A stretch of 64,000 nucleotides of DNA from Thermocatellispora tengchongensis. GTDB taxonomy: Bacteria > Actinomycetota > Actinomycetes > Streptosporangiales > Streptosporangiaceae. The notes under the pieces are model-generated. The model was not told where the DNA came from. It saw only the letters and a list, made by a program, of their open reading frames with translations, and made no database searches. The position numbers and the translations under genes were made by a program. Where the stretch lies: contig NZ_JACHGN010000022.1 of assembly GCF_014202315.1 (NCBI RefSeq), forward strand, positions 1 to 64,000. Reading direction: 5' to 3'. Shown in pieces: positions 42,901-50,725 of this stretch. Within the stretch, counting starts at the first letter, position 1; each line of letters starts with the position of its first letter.

Positions 42901-43921
42901 CCGTGACGCCCTCGATGGCGTCGGCGCCGAGCTGGGAGTCCTGCGGCACGTGCCCGCCGTCCACGATCACCACGTGGTACGGCAGCGCCCCGGCGGACAT
43001 GCCCTGGCGGAACCGGGCGCGGTCCTTCAGCTCGCCGCCGAGCAGCCGGTCCAGCTCGCCCAGGTCGCCCGACATCAGCCGCACCTGCCCGGCCGCGTCG
43101 GTCTGCTCGGGGTGCAGCGCGTGCGGCAGCCACTTCACCCAGTCCCAGTGCGGCATCCACTCCGGCCCCGCGCACACCGCGACGCGGATGTCGTCGGGTG
43201 AGTGGAAGGTGACGATCTGGGCGATCATCGCCCGGACCAGGGCGCGCACGGCGGCCGGGTCGCCGGAGGGCAGGATGCGGGCGAAGGAGTGCAGCGCGAT
43301 GGCGATCGGCAGGTCGTCCACGGTGGAGTGGGCGCGGACGAAACGGCGCAGCGCGCCGGCCGACAGCGCGTCCAGGTCCTCCACCGGCTTGGACTCGGGC
43401 GGGACGAGCTGGACCGCCAGCCGCTGGGTGCCGGTGCCGACCCGGACGGTGCCGAAGTCGTCGTCACGGGGCCGGCGCTCCCACAGCCGGGGGCCCAGGG
43501 CCAGGGACCACAGGGTGGCGGGGTCGGGGCCGCTCCAGTCCAGGGCCTCGCGCTGGGCGCGGGCGGCCCGGCGCACCTTGGCCCGGGTCTGGGCGAGGTA
43601 GCGGAAGTAGTCGCGGCGCAGGCCGTCGAGCCGCCGGCGGCGCTCGCCGCTGGTGCGGCCGAGCTGGCCCAGCGTCATGCCGATCATGGAGAAGGCGAAC
43701 AGGCCGCTCGCCACGTACATGATCGGGTTGGTGTTCCCCCCGGCCGTGAAGATCAGCGCCATCGCGGCGCCGCCCGCCACCATGGGCAGGTAGGTGAGGA
43801 TCTGCATGAACCCGGCGGGGGTCGTCTCGGGCACCTCGGGAGGCGACTCCAGCAGGATCTCACCACGCGGCGGCTGCGGGGGAGGGCGGCGCTCGGGTCG
43901 CCGGACGACCACAGTCCCCAC
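39944..43921 (-). CDS. eccC: Type VII secretion FtsK/SpoIIIE-type ATPase EccC
   Basis: 1325 residues, full-length fused EccC. Two membrane helices (about 40-60 and 66-88) precede three ATPase domains: D1 Walker A GATGSGKS (483-490) with Walker B LFVVLDEF (E597); D2 GGPQSGKS (845-852) with VFLVVDGW, where the catalytic Glu is replaced by Gly; D3 GDTESGKS (1127-1134) with LYIVVDDY. Degenerate D2/D3 and a competent D1 fit the known ESX motor. EccC recognises WXG100 dimers and drives export. GTG 43921 has AAGGAG five bases upstream. It is divergent from the M23-eccD pair. Confidence 0.95.
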   Translation of the reverse strand: MGTVVVRRPERRPPPQPPRGEILLESPPEVPETTPAGFMQILTYLPMVAGGAAMALIFTAGGNTNPIMYVASGLFAFSMIGMTLGQLGRTSGERRRRLDGLRRDYFRYLAQTRAKVRRAARAQREALDWSGPDPATLWSLALGPRLWERRPRDDDFGTVRVGTGTQRLAVQLVPPESKPVEDLDALSAGALRRFVRAHSTVDDLPIAIALHSFARILPSGDPAAVRALVRAMIAQIVTFHSPDDIRVAVCAGPEWMPHWDWVKWLPHALHPEQTDAAGQVRLMSGDLGELDRLLGGELKDRARFRQGMSAGALPYHVVIVDGGHVPQDSQLGADAIEGVTVIDLSGAVTPAEEQATLRLRVDAESFSRVRTDHAGKEVVTRYGRPDRLSFTQAEGLARQLAPLRASSAKGGEGHDVLATDTTLTELLGIGDPLALDPAVLWRPRAPRNRLRVPIGLGSDGRMVELDIKESAQGGMGPHGLIIGATGSGKSELLRTLVLGLAVTHSSEILNFVLVDFKGGATFLGLESLPHVSAVITNLEDELPLVDRMHAALHGEMVRRQEVLRAAGNFASVRDYERAREQGAALTPLPTLFVVLDEFSELLTAKPEFIELFVMMGRLGRSLGVHLLLASQRLEEGRLRGLDTHLSYRIGLRTFSAMESRAVLGVTDAYELPSAPGNGYLKYDTTGMTRFKAAYVSGPYTPEARQERRGGPERRRIVPYVPAYVPDPVPPAAQGEGAAENGAEAAAESTAEAGRESLLDIVVRGLAGQGPPAHRIWLPPLAEPPTLDHLLPPLSVAGDLGLTTAGWDGRGRLHTVLGIVDRPFEQRRDPLWADLSGAAGHLAVVGGPQSGKSTLLRTLIAGLALTHTPREVQFYCLDFGGGSLASLEGLPHVGGVANRLDPDRVRRTVAEVTTLLKRREREFAERGIDSIATYRKRSPGEGDEFGDVFLVVDGWLTVRQEFDSLEPVITDLAARGLGYGVHVVAATNKWSEFRAAIRDLFGSRLELRLGDAYESEVNRKTAAAVPEGVPGRGLTRDGLHFLAALPRIDGARRAEDLAAGVRGLVDAVKDAWHGPLAPRVRLLPAVLPATELPGPEESGPRVPLGIDEATLSPVYADFDADAHLVVLGDTESGKSNLLRLVAEGIVARNAPAQARLIVIDYRRSLLDAAYTEHRIGYAASSSAAADFINEVKTSLVQRLPPADLTPEQLRERSWWKGADLYIVVDDYDLVATGSNPLTPLLDLLPQARDIGLHLVLARAMGGAGRALFDPVLQRLKDMASPAVVMSGNREEGVLFGVRPQTLPPGRGYFVDRRYGSRLIQTARLAP

Positions 43922-44074
43922 GTCACTCCTTCACCACTACGCCCGGCCTGGCCGATACGCCGGAATAGGTGCTGTCCGGACCCGAGCCACCGTACCGAAT
44001 CCGCTTGACCGGCTCGGTGAACATCCTGCAAACGATCTAGACATCTCGGGCAGAAAACTGCAAGTCTTCCGCGC

Positions 44075-45004
44075 ATGCATATTCTGGTTGCGCTGGCCCT
44101 CGCCGCGACGGGCGGGCTCGCGCCCGCCCACGACGTCGCCTCCGCCTCCCCCGTGGGCGTCGCGACCTCGGCGTATGTGGCCGCCCCCACCTTCAAGCTC
44201 CCGTTCACGTGCGGACAGGCGTGGCACGGCACCACCAGCAGTTCGGCGCACAGGACGAGGTACGAGATCGACTTCAACTGGGGCGGTTCGCCCGACGCCG
44301 ACCTCGGCCAGCCGGTCCTGGCCGCCGCCGCCGGTACGGTGATCATGTCAGAGCACCGCGGCAGCAAGGACGGTTTCGGCAACGTCATCAAGATCAAGCA
44401 CGGGGATCTGGTCACGGTCTACGCCCACCTGAACTCCCGCAAGGTCGCCGTCGGCGCCACCGTGGCCCAGGGGCAGCAGATCGGCACGGTCGGCAAGACC
44501 ACCAAGCCCTCGCGCACGGGCATGCCCGCCCACCTGCACTACGAGGTGCGCACCGCCACCGGCTCCTACCCGGGCAACATCCGGGCGGCCACCTTCGAGG
44601 GCCGCACGTTCCGCTACCCGTCCCAGACCCTCACCTCCACCAACTGCGGCGGCAGGTCGGCCCCGGTGACCGCGCCCGCCAACCCGTACACGCCGGAGCA
44701 GGTGTGCGGCTCGGGCTACAAGAAGGTGGACTCGGCGGCGCTGGGCGGCGCGGGCACGGTCTACCTGCTCTACAACTCCGCCGCGGGCAAGAACTGCGTG
44801 GTCACCATGAAGAGGACCGGGATCGGCAGCAAGACCGCGACCTCGGCCTACCTGGAGGTAAAGGGCAAGCCGCGGACCACCGACAGCGGCAGCTACGCCT
44901 ACTACGCCGGGCCCGTGCGCGCCGCCGCCCGCGGTGTCTGCGTCAAGTGGGGCGGATCGGCCGGCTCCGCGCGCTACGACAGCCCCTTCGAACACTGCGG
45001 ATGA
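44075..45004 (+). CDS. Secreted M23-family peptidase with four-Cys C-terminal domain
   Basis: 309 residues. Signal peptide (ILVALALAATGGLAPAH), then a LytM/M23 domain: HRTRYEIDFNWGGSPDADLG with the first zinc ligands, TVYAHLN, and HLHYEV. Such enzymes cut peptidoglycan cross-links or glycine bridges. Residues 202-309 are a separate domain (NPYTPEQVCGSG; NCVVTMKRTG; SYAYYAGPV; CVKWGG; HCG) clearly homologous to the C-terminus of the pseudokinase. No Shine-Dalgarno is evident before the ATG. The stop overlaps the eccD start (ATGA), so wall opening and secretion are co-expressed. Confidence 0.88.
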   Translation: MHILVALALAATGGLAPAHDVASASPVGVATSAYVAAPTFKLPFTCGQAWHGTTSSSAHRTRYEIDFNWGGSPDADLGQPVLAAAAGTVIMSEHRGSKDGFGNVIKIKHGDLVTVYAHLNSRKVAVGATVAQGQQIGTVGKTTKPSRTGMPAHLHYEVRTATGSYPGNIRAATFEGRTFRYPSQTLTSTNCGGRSAPVTAPANPYTPEQVCGSGYKKVDSAALGGAGTVYLLYNSAAGKNCVVTMKRTGIGSKTATSAYLEVKGKPRTTDSGSYAYYAGPVRAAARGVCVKWGGSAGSARYDSPFEHCG

Positions 45005-46398
45005 CGGCGGGGCCCATGGCCGGCATCGCGGGCGCCGCGCCGTCGCGGGTCACGATCGTGACCCCGAGCAAGCGCGTGGACCTCGTGCTGCCCTCCGACC
45101 TGCCGCTCGCCCACCTGCTGCCCAACCTGCTGGCCGCGGCCGGCGAGGACGAGGCCGCGCTCGCCGCGGGCGGGTGGGTGCTGCAGCGGGTCGGGGGCCC
45201 GGCCCTGGACGTGGGTCTCGGCCTGGCCGCCCTGGACGTGCGCGACGGCGAGATCCTGTACCTGCTGCCGCGCGCCGCCGAGCTGCCCGAGGCCGTCTTC
45301 GACGACGTGGCCGACACCGTGGCCACCGGGATCAAGGAGCGCTCGGCCCGGTGGAAGCCGCGGCACACCCGGGCCGCCGGGCTGGCCGCGGCGGCCGCCT
45401 TCCTGGTGGCCGGGGCCGCCGCGCTGCTCACCGCCGGGCCGCCGTGGCCCGTGCCCGGCGCGGTCGCCGGGGTGTTCGCGCTGCTCGCCGTCGCGGGCGG
45501 CGCCGCCCTGTCGCGGGCGCTGGGCGACTCCGGCGCGGGCGCGGTGATCGGCTGCGCCGCGCTGCCGTACGCGTTCGTGTCCGGGCTGCTGATCCCCGCC
45601 AGGCCGGTGGGGCTCGCCGAGTTCGGCTCGCCCAACCTGCTGTCGGGGTTCGCCATGACCGCGCTCGTCGCCACCGTGGCGGCCTGGGCGGTGGCCGACG
45701 GGCTGGCGTACCTGTTCGGGGTGATGCTGGCCGCCCTGATCGGCGCGGCCGGCTCGGCGGCCGTGATGCTCTACGACGTCTCGCCCGCGGGCGCCGCCGC
45801 CGTGGCCGTCGCGCTCGCCATGGCGTGCACCCCGCTCGTCCCCAGCCTGTCCTTCCGGCTGGCCCGGCTGCCGCTGCCCGCCATGCCCACCAGCGCCGAG
45901 GAGCTGCGCAACGACACCACGAGGATCGACGGCACGGACGTCAAGCGCCGTGCGGTCCTCGCCGAGCGCTTCGCCACCGGGCTGGTCGCCGGGATCGCCC
46001 TGGTCGCGCTGGTGGCCCAGCCGCCGCTGCTCGGCGCGCCGAACTGGGCCGGGCCCGCGATGACCCCGGTCGTCGCGGCGGCGCTGCTGCTGCGCGCCCG
46101 GGTGTTCAACGGCGTGGGCCAGCGGATCTCGCTGCTGGCCGCCGGCACGGCCGGGCTGGCGGCGTTCGCGGTCGCCCTCGCCGCGACCGGCCCGCTGACC
46201 GCCCTGCTCACCGCCATCGCGCTGCTGTGGGCGGTCGCCGTGGCCGCGGGCATGGCGCTGTTCCTGCCCGAGCGCCGCCCCACGCCGTTCTGGGGCCGGG
46301 CCGGCGACATCGTGGAGTTCGTGCTCATCACCGCCCTGTTCCCGCTGGCCCTGGGGGTGCTGGACGTGTACTCCTGGGTGCGGGGCCTGAGCGGATGA
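45001..46398 (+). CDS. eccD: Type VII secretion integral membrane protein EccD
   Basis: 465 residues. Residues about 10-100 are the ubiquitin-like cytosolic domain (SRVTIVTPSKRVDLVLPSDLPL; LQRVGGPALDVG; LDVRDGEILYLLPR), then about eleven membrane helices from 118 to the end. This is the EccD layout; it forms the membrane pore rafts of the ESX complex. Start overlaps the M23 gene. Its TGA directly abuts the convergent YbaB stop at 46399, leaving no intergenic base. Confidence 0.92.
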   Translation: MTAGPMAGIAGAAPSRVTIVTPSKRVDLVLPSDLPLAHLLPNLLAAAGEDEAALAAGGWVLQRVGGPALDVGLGLAALDVRDGEILYLLPRAAELPEAVFDDVADTVATGIKERSARWKPRHTRAAGLAAAAAFLVAGAAALLTAGPPWPVPGAVAGVFALLAVAGGAALSRALGDSGAGAVIGCAALPYAFVSGLLIPARPVGLAEFGSPNLLSGFAMTALVATVAAWAVADGLAYLFGVMLAALIGAAGSAAVMLYDVSPAGAAAVAVALAMACTPLVPSLSFRLARLPLPAMPTSAEELRNDTTRIDGTDVKRRAVLAERFATGLVAGIALVALVAQPPLLGAPNWAGPAMTPVVAAALLLRARVFNGVGQRISLLAAGTAGLAAFAVALAATGPLTALLTAIALLWAVAVAAGMALFLPERRPTPFWGRAGDIVEFVLITALFPLALGVLDVYSWVRGLSG

Positions 46399-46827
46399 TC
46401 ACATGCGGTAGCGGCGGGCCGTCTCGTCCGCGTGGCGTGCGGTCTCGTCCAGCAGGCCCGTGAACGACTCGCCCAGCTCCTCGAAGCGGCGCCTGATCTG
46501 CTCCGGGTCCAGCGACAGATCGGCCGCGCCGGTCGCCGCGCGCACCAGCTCCTCGGTACGCCGCCGCGCCTCCTGCTGCGCCTGGCGTACGGCCTCGGTC
46601 ACCGCCTCGGCGATCGAGCGGCTGTCCAGGCGCATGATCCGCGGCTCCAGGGTGATCTCGATGATCCCGCCCGAGCCGTCCACGACCGCGCGGGCCAGTC
46701 CGTCGGCGCCGGAGCCCTCGCCGGTCACGGCGTCCAGCTCGGTGAACGCGGCTCCGAGCCGGGCGATGGCCGCCTCGCTCTCGCGGGCGATGCGCTCCAG
46801 GTCCTCGGCGCGCACGTCGTCGTACAA
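46399..46827 (-). CDS. YbaB/EbfC-family protein, second copy
   Basis: 142 residues: N-terminal helix (DLERIARESEAAIARLGAAF), a beta core (ARAVVDGSGGIIEITLEPRIM) and a long C-terminal helical extension (SIAEAVTEAVRQAQQEARRR; RRFEELGESFTGLLDETARH) that the copy at 36073 lacks. It is first downstream of two WXG-like genes on the minus strand (11-base gap) and presumably co-transcribed with them, suggesting a dedicated partner of those substrates. Its stop abuts eccD. Confidence 0.78.
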   Translation of the reverse strand: MYDDVRAEDLERIARESEAAIARLGAAFTELDAVTGEGSGADGLARAVVDGSGGIIEITLEPRIMRLDSRSIAEAVTEAVRQAQQEARRRTEELVRAATGAADLSLDPEQIRRRFEELGESFTGLLDETARHADETARRYRM

Positions 46828-46837
46828 AGGGCTCTCC

Positions 46838-47626
46838 TCAGGGCTGGTAGGGCGCCGGCTGGTCCCGCCGGGGGGCGAGCCATTCGAAGTTGCCGTACTG
46901 GGGCAGTTGGCCGGGGGTCGGCGGGTCCTGGAACGAGGGCACGTTCCTGGCGTCGATCTCCGCCTTGGTGAAGTCCACCCGGGCCTCCCCGGTGGGGGCG
47001 AGGTGGTAGAGCTGGATCATGGCCTTGCCGCCGAGCATCACCGACATGCCGGCGGTGACCCCGACGATGCCCTTGGCCAGCATGCCGGTGAGCCCGGCGA
47101 TCATCGAGGCGCCCCAGGCGCCGAGCGTCTGCAGCAGCAGGTAGCCCTTGGGCGCGAACGGCGTCGCCAGCATGGCCAGCGCGAGGGTGACCATGGCGAC
47201 CAGCACCGCGAGCACCTCGGCCAGCGCGGTCCAGTAGCTGCGGTAGGCCGAGCCGAGGTCGTCCACCAGGCCCGCGATGGTCTTGATGTAGCCGCGCAGG
47301 CTCTCCACGGCCTGCTGGAACCGCTCGACCGCGTCCACGAACGCGTCGCGGTCGGCGGCGATCCAGCCGTCGGCGTTCTTGGTGGCGAGGTTGTTCAGCA
47401 GTGCCTTGATCGTGTTGTCCAGCCGGGAGTGGATGGACTCCCAGTTGTTGTAGATGTCCGACATCCCGGGCACGTTGGCGAACGCGGTGGCGGCCAGCGC
47501 GGCCCCGCCGACCATCGGGTGCGACACCGCCGCGATTCGCTGCAGCCCGGCCAGGACCGTGCGCGCCTCGGCGACCGCCTTCATGCGCATGAAGTTGGCG
47601 GTGAGGTGCGGGGATGGCGTGCTCAT
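46838..47626 (-). CDS. ESX-associated protein with WXG-like hairpin and membrane helices
   Basis: 262 residues. The N-terminal 125 residues are helical with an ESX-like turn (NNWESIHSRLDNTIKALLNN; GWIAADRDAFVDAVERF), followed by two to three hydrophobic helices (LAVLVAMVTLALAMLATPF; AGLTGMLAKGIVGVTAGMSVM) and a Pro-rich tail ending YQP. Family not named. It is encoded between a 101-residue partner and YbaB2, all on one strand. A role as a membrane-inserted substrate or toxin is possible but not shown. Confidence 0.68.
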   Translation of the reverse strand: MSTPSPHLTANFMRMKAVAEARTVLAGLQRIAAVSHPMVGGAALAATAFANVPGMSDIYNNWESIHSRLDNTIKALLNNLATKNADGWIAADRDAFVDAVERFQQAVESLRGYIKTIAGLVDDLGSAYRSYWTALAEVLAVLVAMVTLALAMLATPFAPKGYLLLQTLGAWGASMIAGLTGMLAKGIVGVTAGMSVMLGGKAMIQLYHLAPTGEARVDFTKAEIDARNVPSFQDPPTPGQLPQYGNFEWLAPRRDQPAPYQP

Positions 47627-47632
47627 CGGGGG

Positions 47633-47938
47633 CTACCGGTAGACCACGACGCTCGACATGTCCTCGGCCGTGCGCCAGTTGATCCTGGCCGTCCACAGCG
47701 CGTCCATCCAGTTTTCGAGCACGGTCACCGCGTCCTCGAACTTCTGCCGCACGTCGTCCTGCACCTCGCGGTAGCGGGAGCCGATGGCCAGTTCGCCGAC
47801 CGCGCCCCAGCCGGGGAAGTCCAGCGTCGTTTCGTCCACCAGCGCGCCGACCGCCCGTACCGAGGGGATCACGTCGTCCCGGATCTCCGTACGGATACCT
47901 TCAATCGCGGCAGAGGTGACATATCGGTCTTGGGCCAT
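47633..47938 (-). CDS. WXG100-like small ESX protein
   Basis: 101 residues. Two helical segments flank a GWG turn (LDFPGWGAVGELAIGS), the WXG signature position, and a C-terminal helix has ALWTARINWRTAED. It is the likely heterodimer partner of the 262-residue protein six bases downstream. It is divergent from eccB across 125 bases that should hold both promoters. Confidence 0.72.
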   Translation of the reverse strand: MAQDRYVTSAAIEGIRTEIRDDVIPSVRAVGALVDETTLDFPGWGAVGELAIGSRYREVQDDVRQKFEDAVTVLENWMDALWTARINWRTAEDMSSVVVYR

Positions 47939-48063
47939 GGCAATCTCCTACCAGCCGCGCTCCGCCGCGCAGCCCGCGCGCGGCCGTTGTTCATCGGCTT
48001 ATCGATCACCCGAAACCCGGCGTTCATCGAGACCGCCCCTATGCTCCCGCCCCGGGAGGTGAC

Positions 48064-49506
48064 ATGCAGACCCGCCGCGACCTGTACCAGGCACACCGGC
48101 TGATGACCCAGCGGCTCGCCACGGCGCTGGCCCTGGGCGAGCCCGACGTGCCCGAGTCCCCGGCGCGCAGGCACACCGTGGCCACCTTCTGCGGCCTGCT
48201 CGTGGCCGCGCTGGTCATGGCGGTGTTCGGCATCTGGGGGCTGATCCGGCCGGGCGGCGCCACCGGGCTCACCGAGCCGGGCACGCTGATCGTCGAGGAG
48301 GGCACCGGCGCGACCTACGTCTACAGCGCCGCGCGCGCCGAGCTGCTGCCGGTCGCCAACTACGCCTCCGCCCGGCTGCTGCTGGACGCGAACGAGATCA
48401 CCGTGCGCACGGTGTCGGCCGCCTCGCTGGAGCGCTTCCCGCGAGGGCCGATGGTGGGCATCCCGGGCGCGCCCGACTCGCTGCCCGAACCCGGCCACCT
48501 CGTCCGCGCCCCCTGGTCGGCGTGCGTGGTCGAGGGGGCCGACCCCTCGGGCGGGCGCCGGGCGTACGTGTCGCTGGTGGGCGGCGCCGGGACCGGCGGG
48601 CGTACGCTCGGCGCGGGCCGGGCCCTGCTCGTGGACGACGGCGCCGACACCTGGCTCATCTGGGGCGACACGCGCATGCGCGTGCCCGGCTCCGGCGCCG
48701 CCGCGCTCACCCAGGCCCAGCCCCGGCGGGTGCCCGCCACCTGGCTCAACGCCCTGCCCGCGGGCCCCGACTTCCGCGCGCCCGACATCCCCGGCCGGGG
48801 CCGCAAGACGACCGGGCCGGGCGGCATCGCCGCCGCCGTCGGCCAGGTGGTCCGGGTCGCGGCGGTCGCCGGCGGCGAGACCCGCTGGTACGCCGTCCTG
48901 CGCGACGGCCTCGCGCCCCTGACGCAGACCCAGGCCACGCTCCTGCTCCAGGACCCGGCCAGCAAGAAGGCGTACGGCGGCGGCACCGTGGCGCCGATCG
49001 ACGTGGACGCCGCGACCGCGAACGCGGCGCCCCGCTCGGCCACGACCCTGGGCGGCGCCGGGCTGCCCGCCATCATGCCGGCCATCGACACCCCGCCCGC
49101 CTCGGCCCCGCTGTGCGCGGTCTACGACGCCACCGAGCGCGGCTCGGCGCGGGCGCGGGTCACCGTCGGCGGCTCGGTGCGCCCGGTGGCCCCGGAGGTC
49201 GCCGGGACGGGCGGGCAGGAGCACTTCGACCAGGTCGTGCTGCCCGCGGGCGGCGCCGCCCTGGTGGGCCTGCTGCCCGGGGAGGGGCAGCTCGCCGAGA
49301 TCCGCACGTACTACCTGGTCACCGACCAGGGGCGGCGGTTCCGGCTGGCCGGGCCCGAGCTGCTGGGCCCGCTCGGCTACGGCGCGCAGGACGTCGCCCC
49401 GCTGCCCGCGCACCTGCTGCACCTGATCCCCGAGGGCCCGGTGCTCGACCCGGTCGCCGCCCGCACTCCGGTGCGCGTGGGCGTCCCGGCCACCGCGCCG
49501 CCATGA
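48064..49506 (+). CDS. eccB: Type VII secretion protein EccB
   Basis: 480 residues. The N-terminus MQTRRDLYQAHRLMTQRLATA is an EccB hallmark; one membrane helix follows (ATFCGLLVAALVMAVFGIWG, about 39-60) and then a long extracytoplasmic domain with TLIVEEGTGATYVYS, LVDDGADTWLIWGDTR and TYYLVTDQGRRFRLAG. EccB forms the outer face of the ESX membrane complex. GGGAGGTGAC precedes the ATG closely. The WXG100 genes follow on the same strand. Confidence 0.93.
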   Translation: MQTRRDLYQAHRLMTQRLATALALGEPDVPESPARRHTVATFCGLLVAALVMAVFGIWGLIRPGGATGLTEPGTLIVEEGTGATYVYSAARAELLPVANYASARLLLDANEITVRTVSAASLERFPRGPMVGIPGAPDSLPEPGHLVRAPWSACVVEGADPSGGRRAYVSLVGGAGTGGRTLGAGRALLVDDGADTWLIWGDTRMRVPGSGAAALTQAQPRRVPATWLNALPAGPDFRAPDIPGRGRKTTGPGGIAAAVGQVVRVAAVAGGETRWYAVLRDGLAPLTQTQATLLLQDPASKKAYGGGTVAPIDVDAATANAAPRSATTLGGAGLPAIMPAIDTPPASAPLCAVYDATERGSARARVTVGGSVRPVAPEVAGTGGQEHFDQVVLPAGGAALVGLLPGEGQLAEIRTYYLVTDQGRRFRLAGPELLGPLGYGAQDVAPLPAHLLHLIPEGPVLDPVAARTPVRVGVPATAPP

Positions 49507-49621
49507 CCGGCGTTGTGGTTCGTACACCTATTTGTTACTGACGCGTCATGTGACAGTTGTCCACAAAGTGGTTAATGATCCTAATGTGACTTTGGATCAT
49601 GCCTCTGACGGAAGGTGACCA

Positions 49622-49936
49622 GTGGCTCCGAGAACCGCGGCAGAACACGCCAGGCTGAAGGAAGCAGGGCTGAAGACCGACGATGCGGCGGGCGCGATCA
49701 CCACGATCCGCAACATGCTCGAAGGCCACACCGCCGAGCTGCGCGCCGGCTGGGACGGCGACTCGGCGCGGTCCTTCGAGAACGTCTTCGGCATCTGGCG
49801 CACCGAGATGACCAACGTCATCAACGAGCTGGTCGGCCTGTCGGAGAAGCTGGGCCGGATCGAGGAGCGCTACCGCGCCACCCACCAGATCCAGGCCGCC
49901 GAGACCAACAAGCTCGCGGCCCAGATCAACCAGTGA
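49622..49936 (+). CDS. WXG100-family secreted protein (EsxA/EsxB type)
   Basis: 104 residues with the helix-turn-helix of WXG100 proteins: first helix DDAAGAITTIRNMLEGHTAEL, the turn GWDGDSARSF (WDG in place of WXG), and second helix VINELVGLSEKLGRIEERYR. The C-terminal YxxxD/E export signal is not obvious, so secretion may depend on the partner encoded 21 bases downstream. GTG start with GGAAGG upstream. Confidence 0.88.
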   Translation: MAPRTAAEHARLKEAGLKTDDAAGAITTIRNMLEGHTAELRAGWDGDSARSFENVFGIWRTEMTNVINELVGLSEKLGRIEERYRATHQIQAAETNKLAAQINQ

Positions 49937-49957
49937 CACGGGGAAGAGGGGGACGAC

Positions 49958-50272
49958 ATGGCCGGTGAGTACGCCGACATCGACCGCACACTCGTCGACT
50001 TCGGGCAGATGGACCGCTCCGCGGCCGACTTCGCCCGGCAGTGGCAGGCCCTGGAGGGCACCCTCCAGAACCTGGAGATGGAGCTGGACAGGCTGCTCGG
50101 CGACTGGGAGGGCGACGCCCGCGAGGCGTACTGGCAGGCGCGGGCCAAGTGGGACGCCGCCTCCGGCCGGATGGCCGCGGTGCTCCAGCAGCTCGGCGGC
50201 ACCATCGAGATCGGCCGCGAGAACTTCTCCCGCGCCGAGGCCGCCAACGTGGCCATGTTCGACGGCAGGTAG
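49958..50272 (+). CDS. WXG100-family secreted protein, partner
   Basis: 104 residues, the same length as its neighbour. The turn is DWEGDAREAYWQARAKWD (WEG), flanked by helices ADFARQWQALEGTLQNLEME and MAAVLQQLGGTIEIGRENF. The equal length and 21-base spacing mark the canonical esxB/esxA pair that EccC recognises. Confidence 0.9.
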   Translation: MAGEYADIDRTLVDFGQMDRSAADFARQWQALEGTLQNLEMELDRLLGDWEGDAREAYWQARAKWDAASGRMAAVLQQLGGTIEIGRENFSRAEAANVAMFDGR

Positions 50273-50283
50273 GCCGGCCCCCC

Positions 50284-50691
50284 ATGTCCGGAGACTCCTA
50301 CGAGGGACTCCGCCTCGACCCCAACTGGCCGGGCATCGAGGAAGGCGCCAGGAACCACGTGGACCGGGCCGCGCTGCGGAACCTGGCGCGCAGCCTCCAG
50401 GAGGAGCTGGACCGGCTGACCGGCCCGGCCAGCGCGCACGGCCAGCAGGCGTCCGGCACACTGGACGACCTGGAGTTCTGGGGGAACATCGACCCTCGCC
50501 ACATCGGCACCTGGGACGTGGCGCAGAAGTACGGCGAGACGGTCAAGAAGGCGCACACCGAGATCTTCCAGATCTACGGCGACCTGGTCGCCCAGTACCA
50601 GGCCGTGATCAGCACCATCCAGCGGGCCGCCGGCAACTGGGACGACGCCGAGCAGGCATCGGGCGGGCGCGAGACGGCCGCCCAGGCGTGA
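50284..50691 (+). CDS. ESX-locus helical protein, WXG-like
   Basis: 135 residues from ATG 50284, 11 bases after the WXG100 pair. Helical: NHVDRAALRNLARSLQEELD, then LDDLEFWGNIDPRHIGTWDV and VKKAHTEIFQIYGDLVAQYQ. The family is a common actinomycete ESX neighbour without a function. A role as chaperone or third substrate is inference. Confidence 0.75.
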   Translation: MSGDSYEGLRLDPNWPGIEEGARNHVDRAALRNLARSLQEELDRLTGPASAHGQQASGTLDDLEFWGNIDPRHIGTWDVAQKYGETVKKAHTEIFQIYGDLVAQYQAVISTIQRAAGNWDDAEQASGGRETAAQA

Positions 50692-50725
50692 CGGCGGGCG
50701 GCACGGCGCGCGGAAGGGGGCGTCC

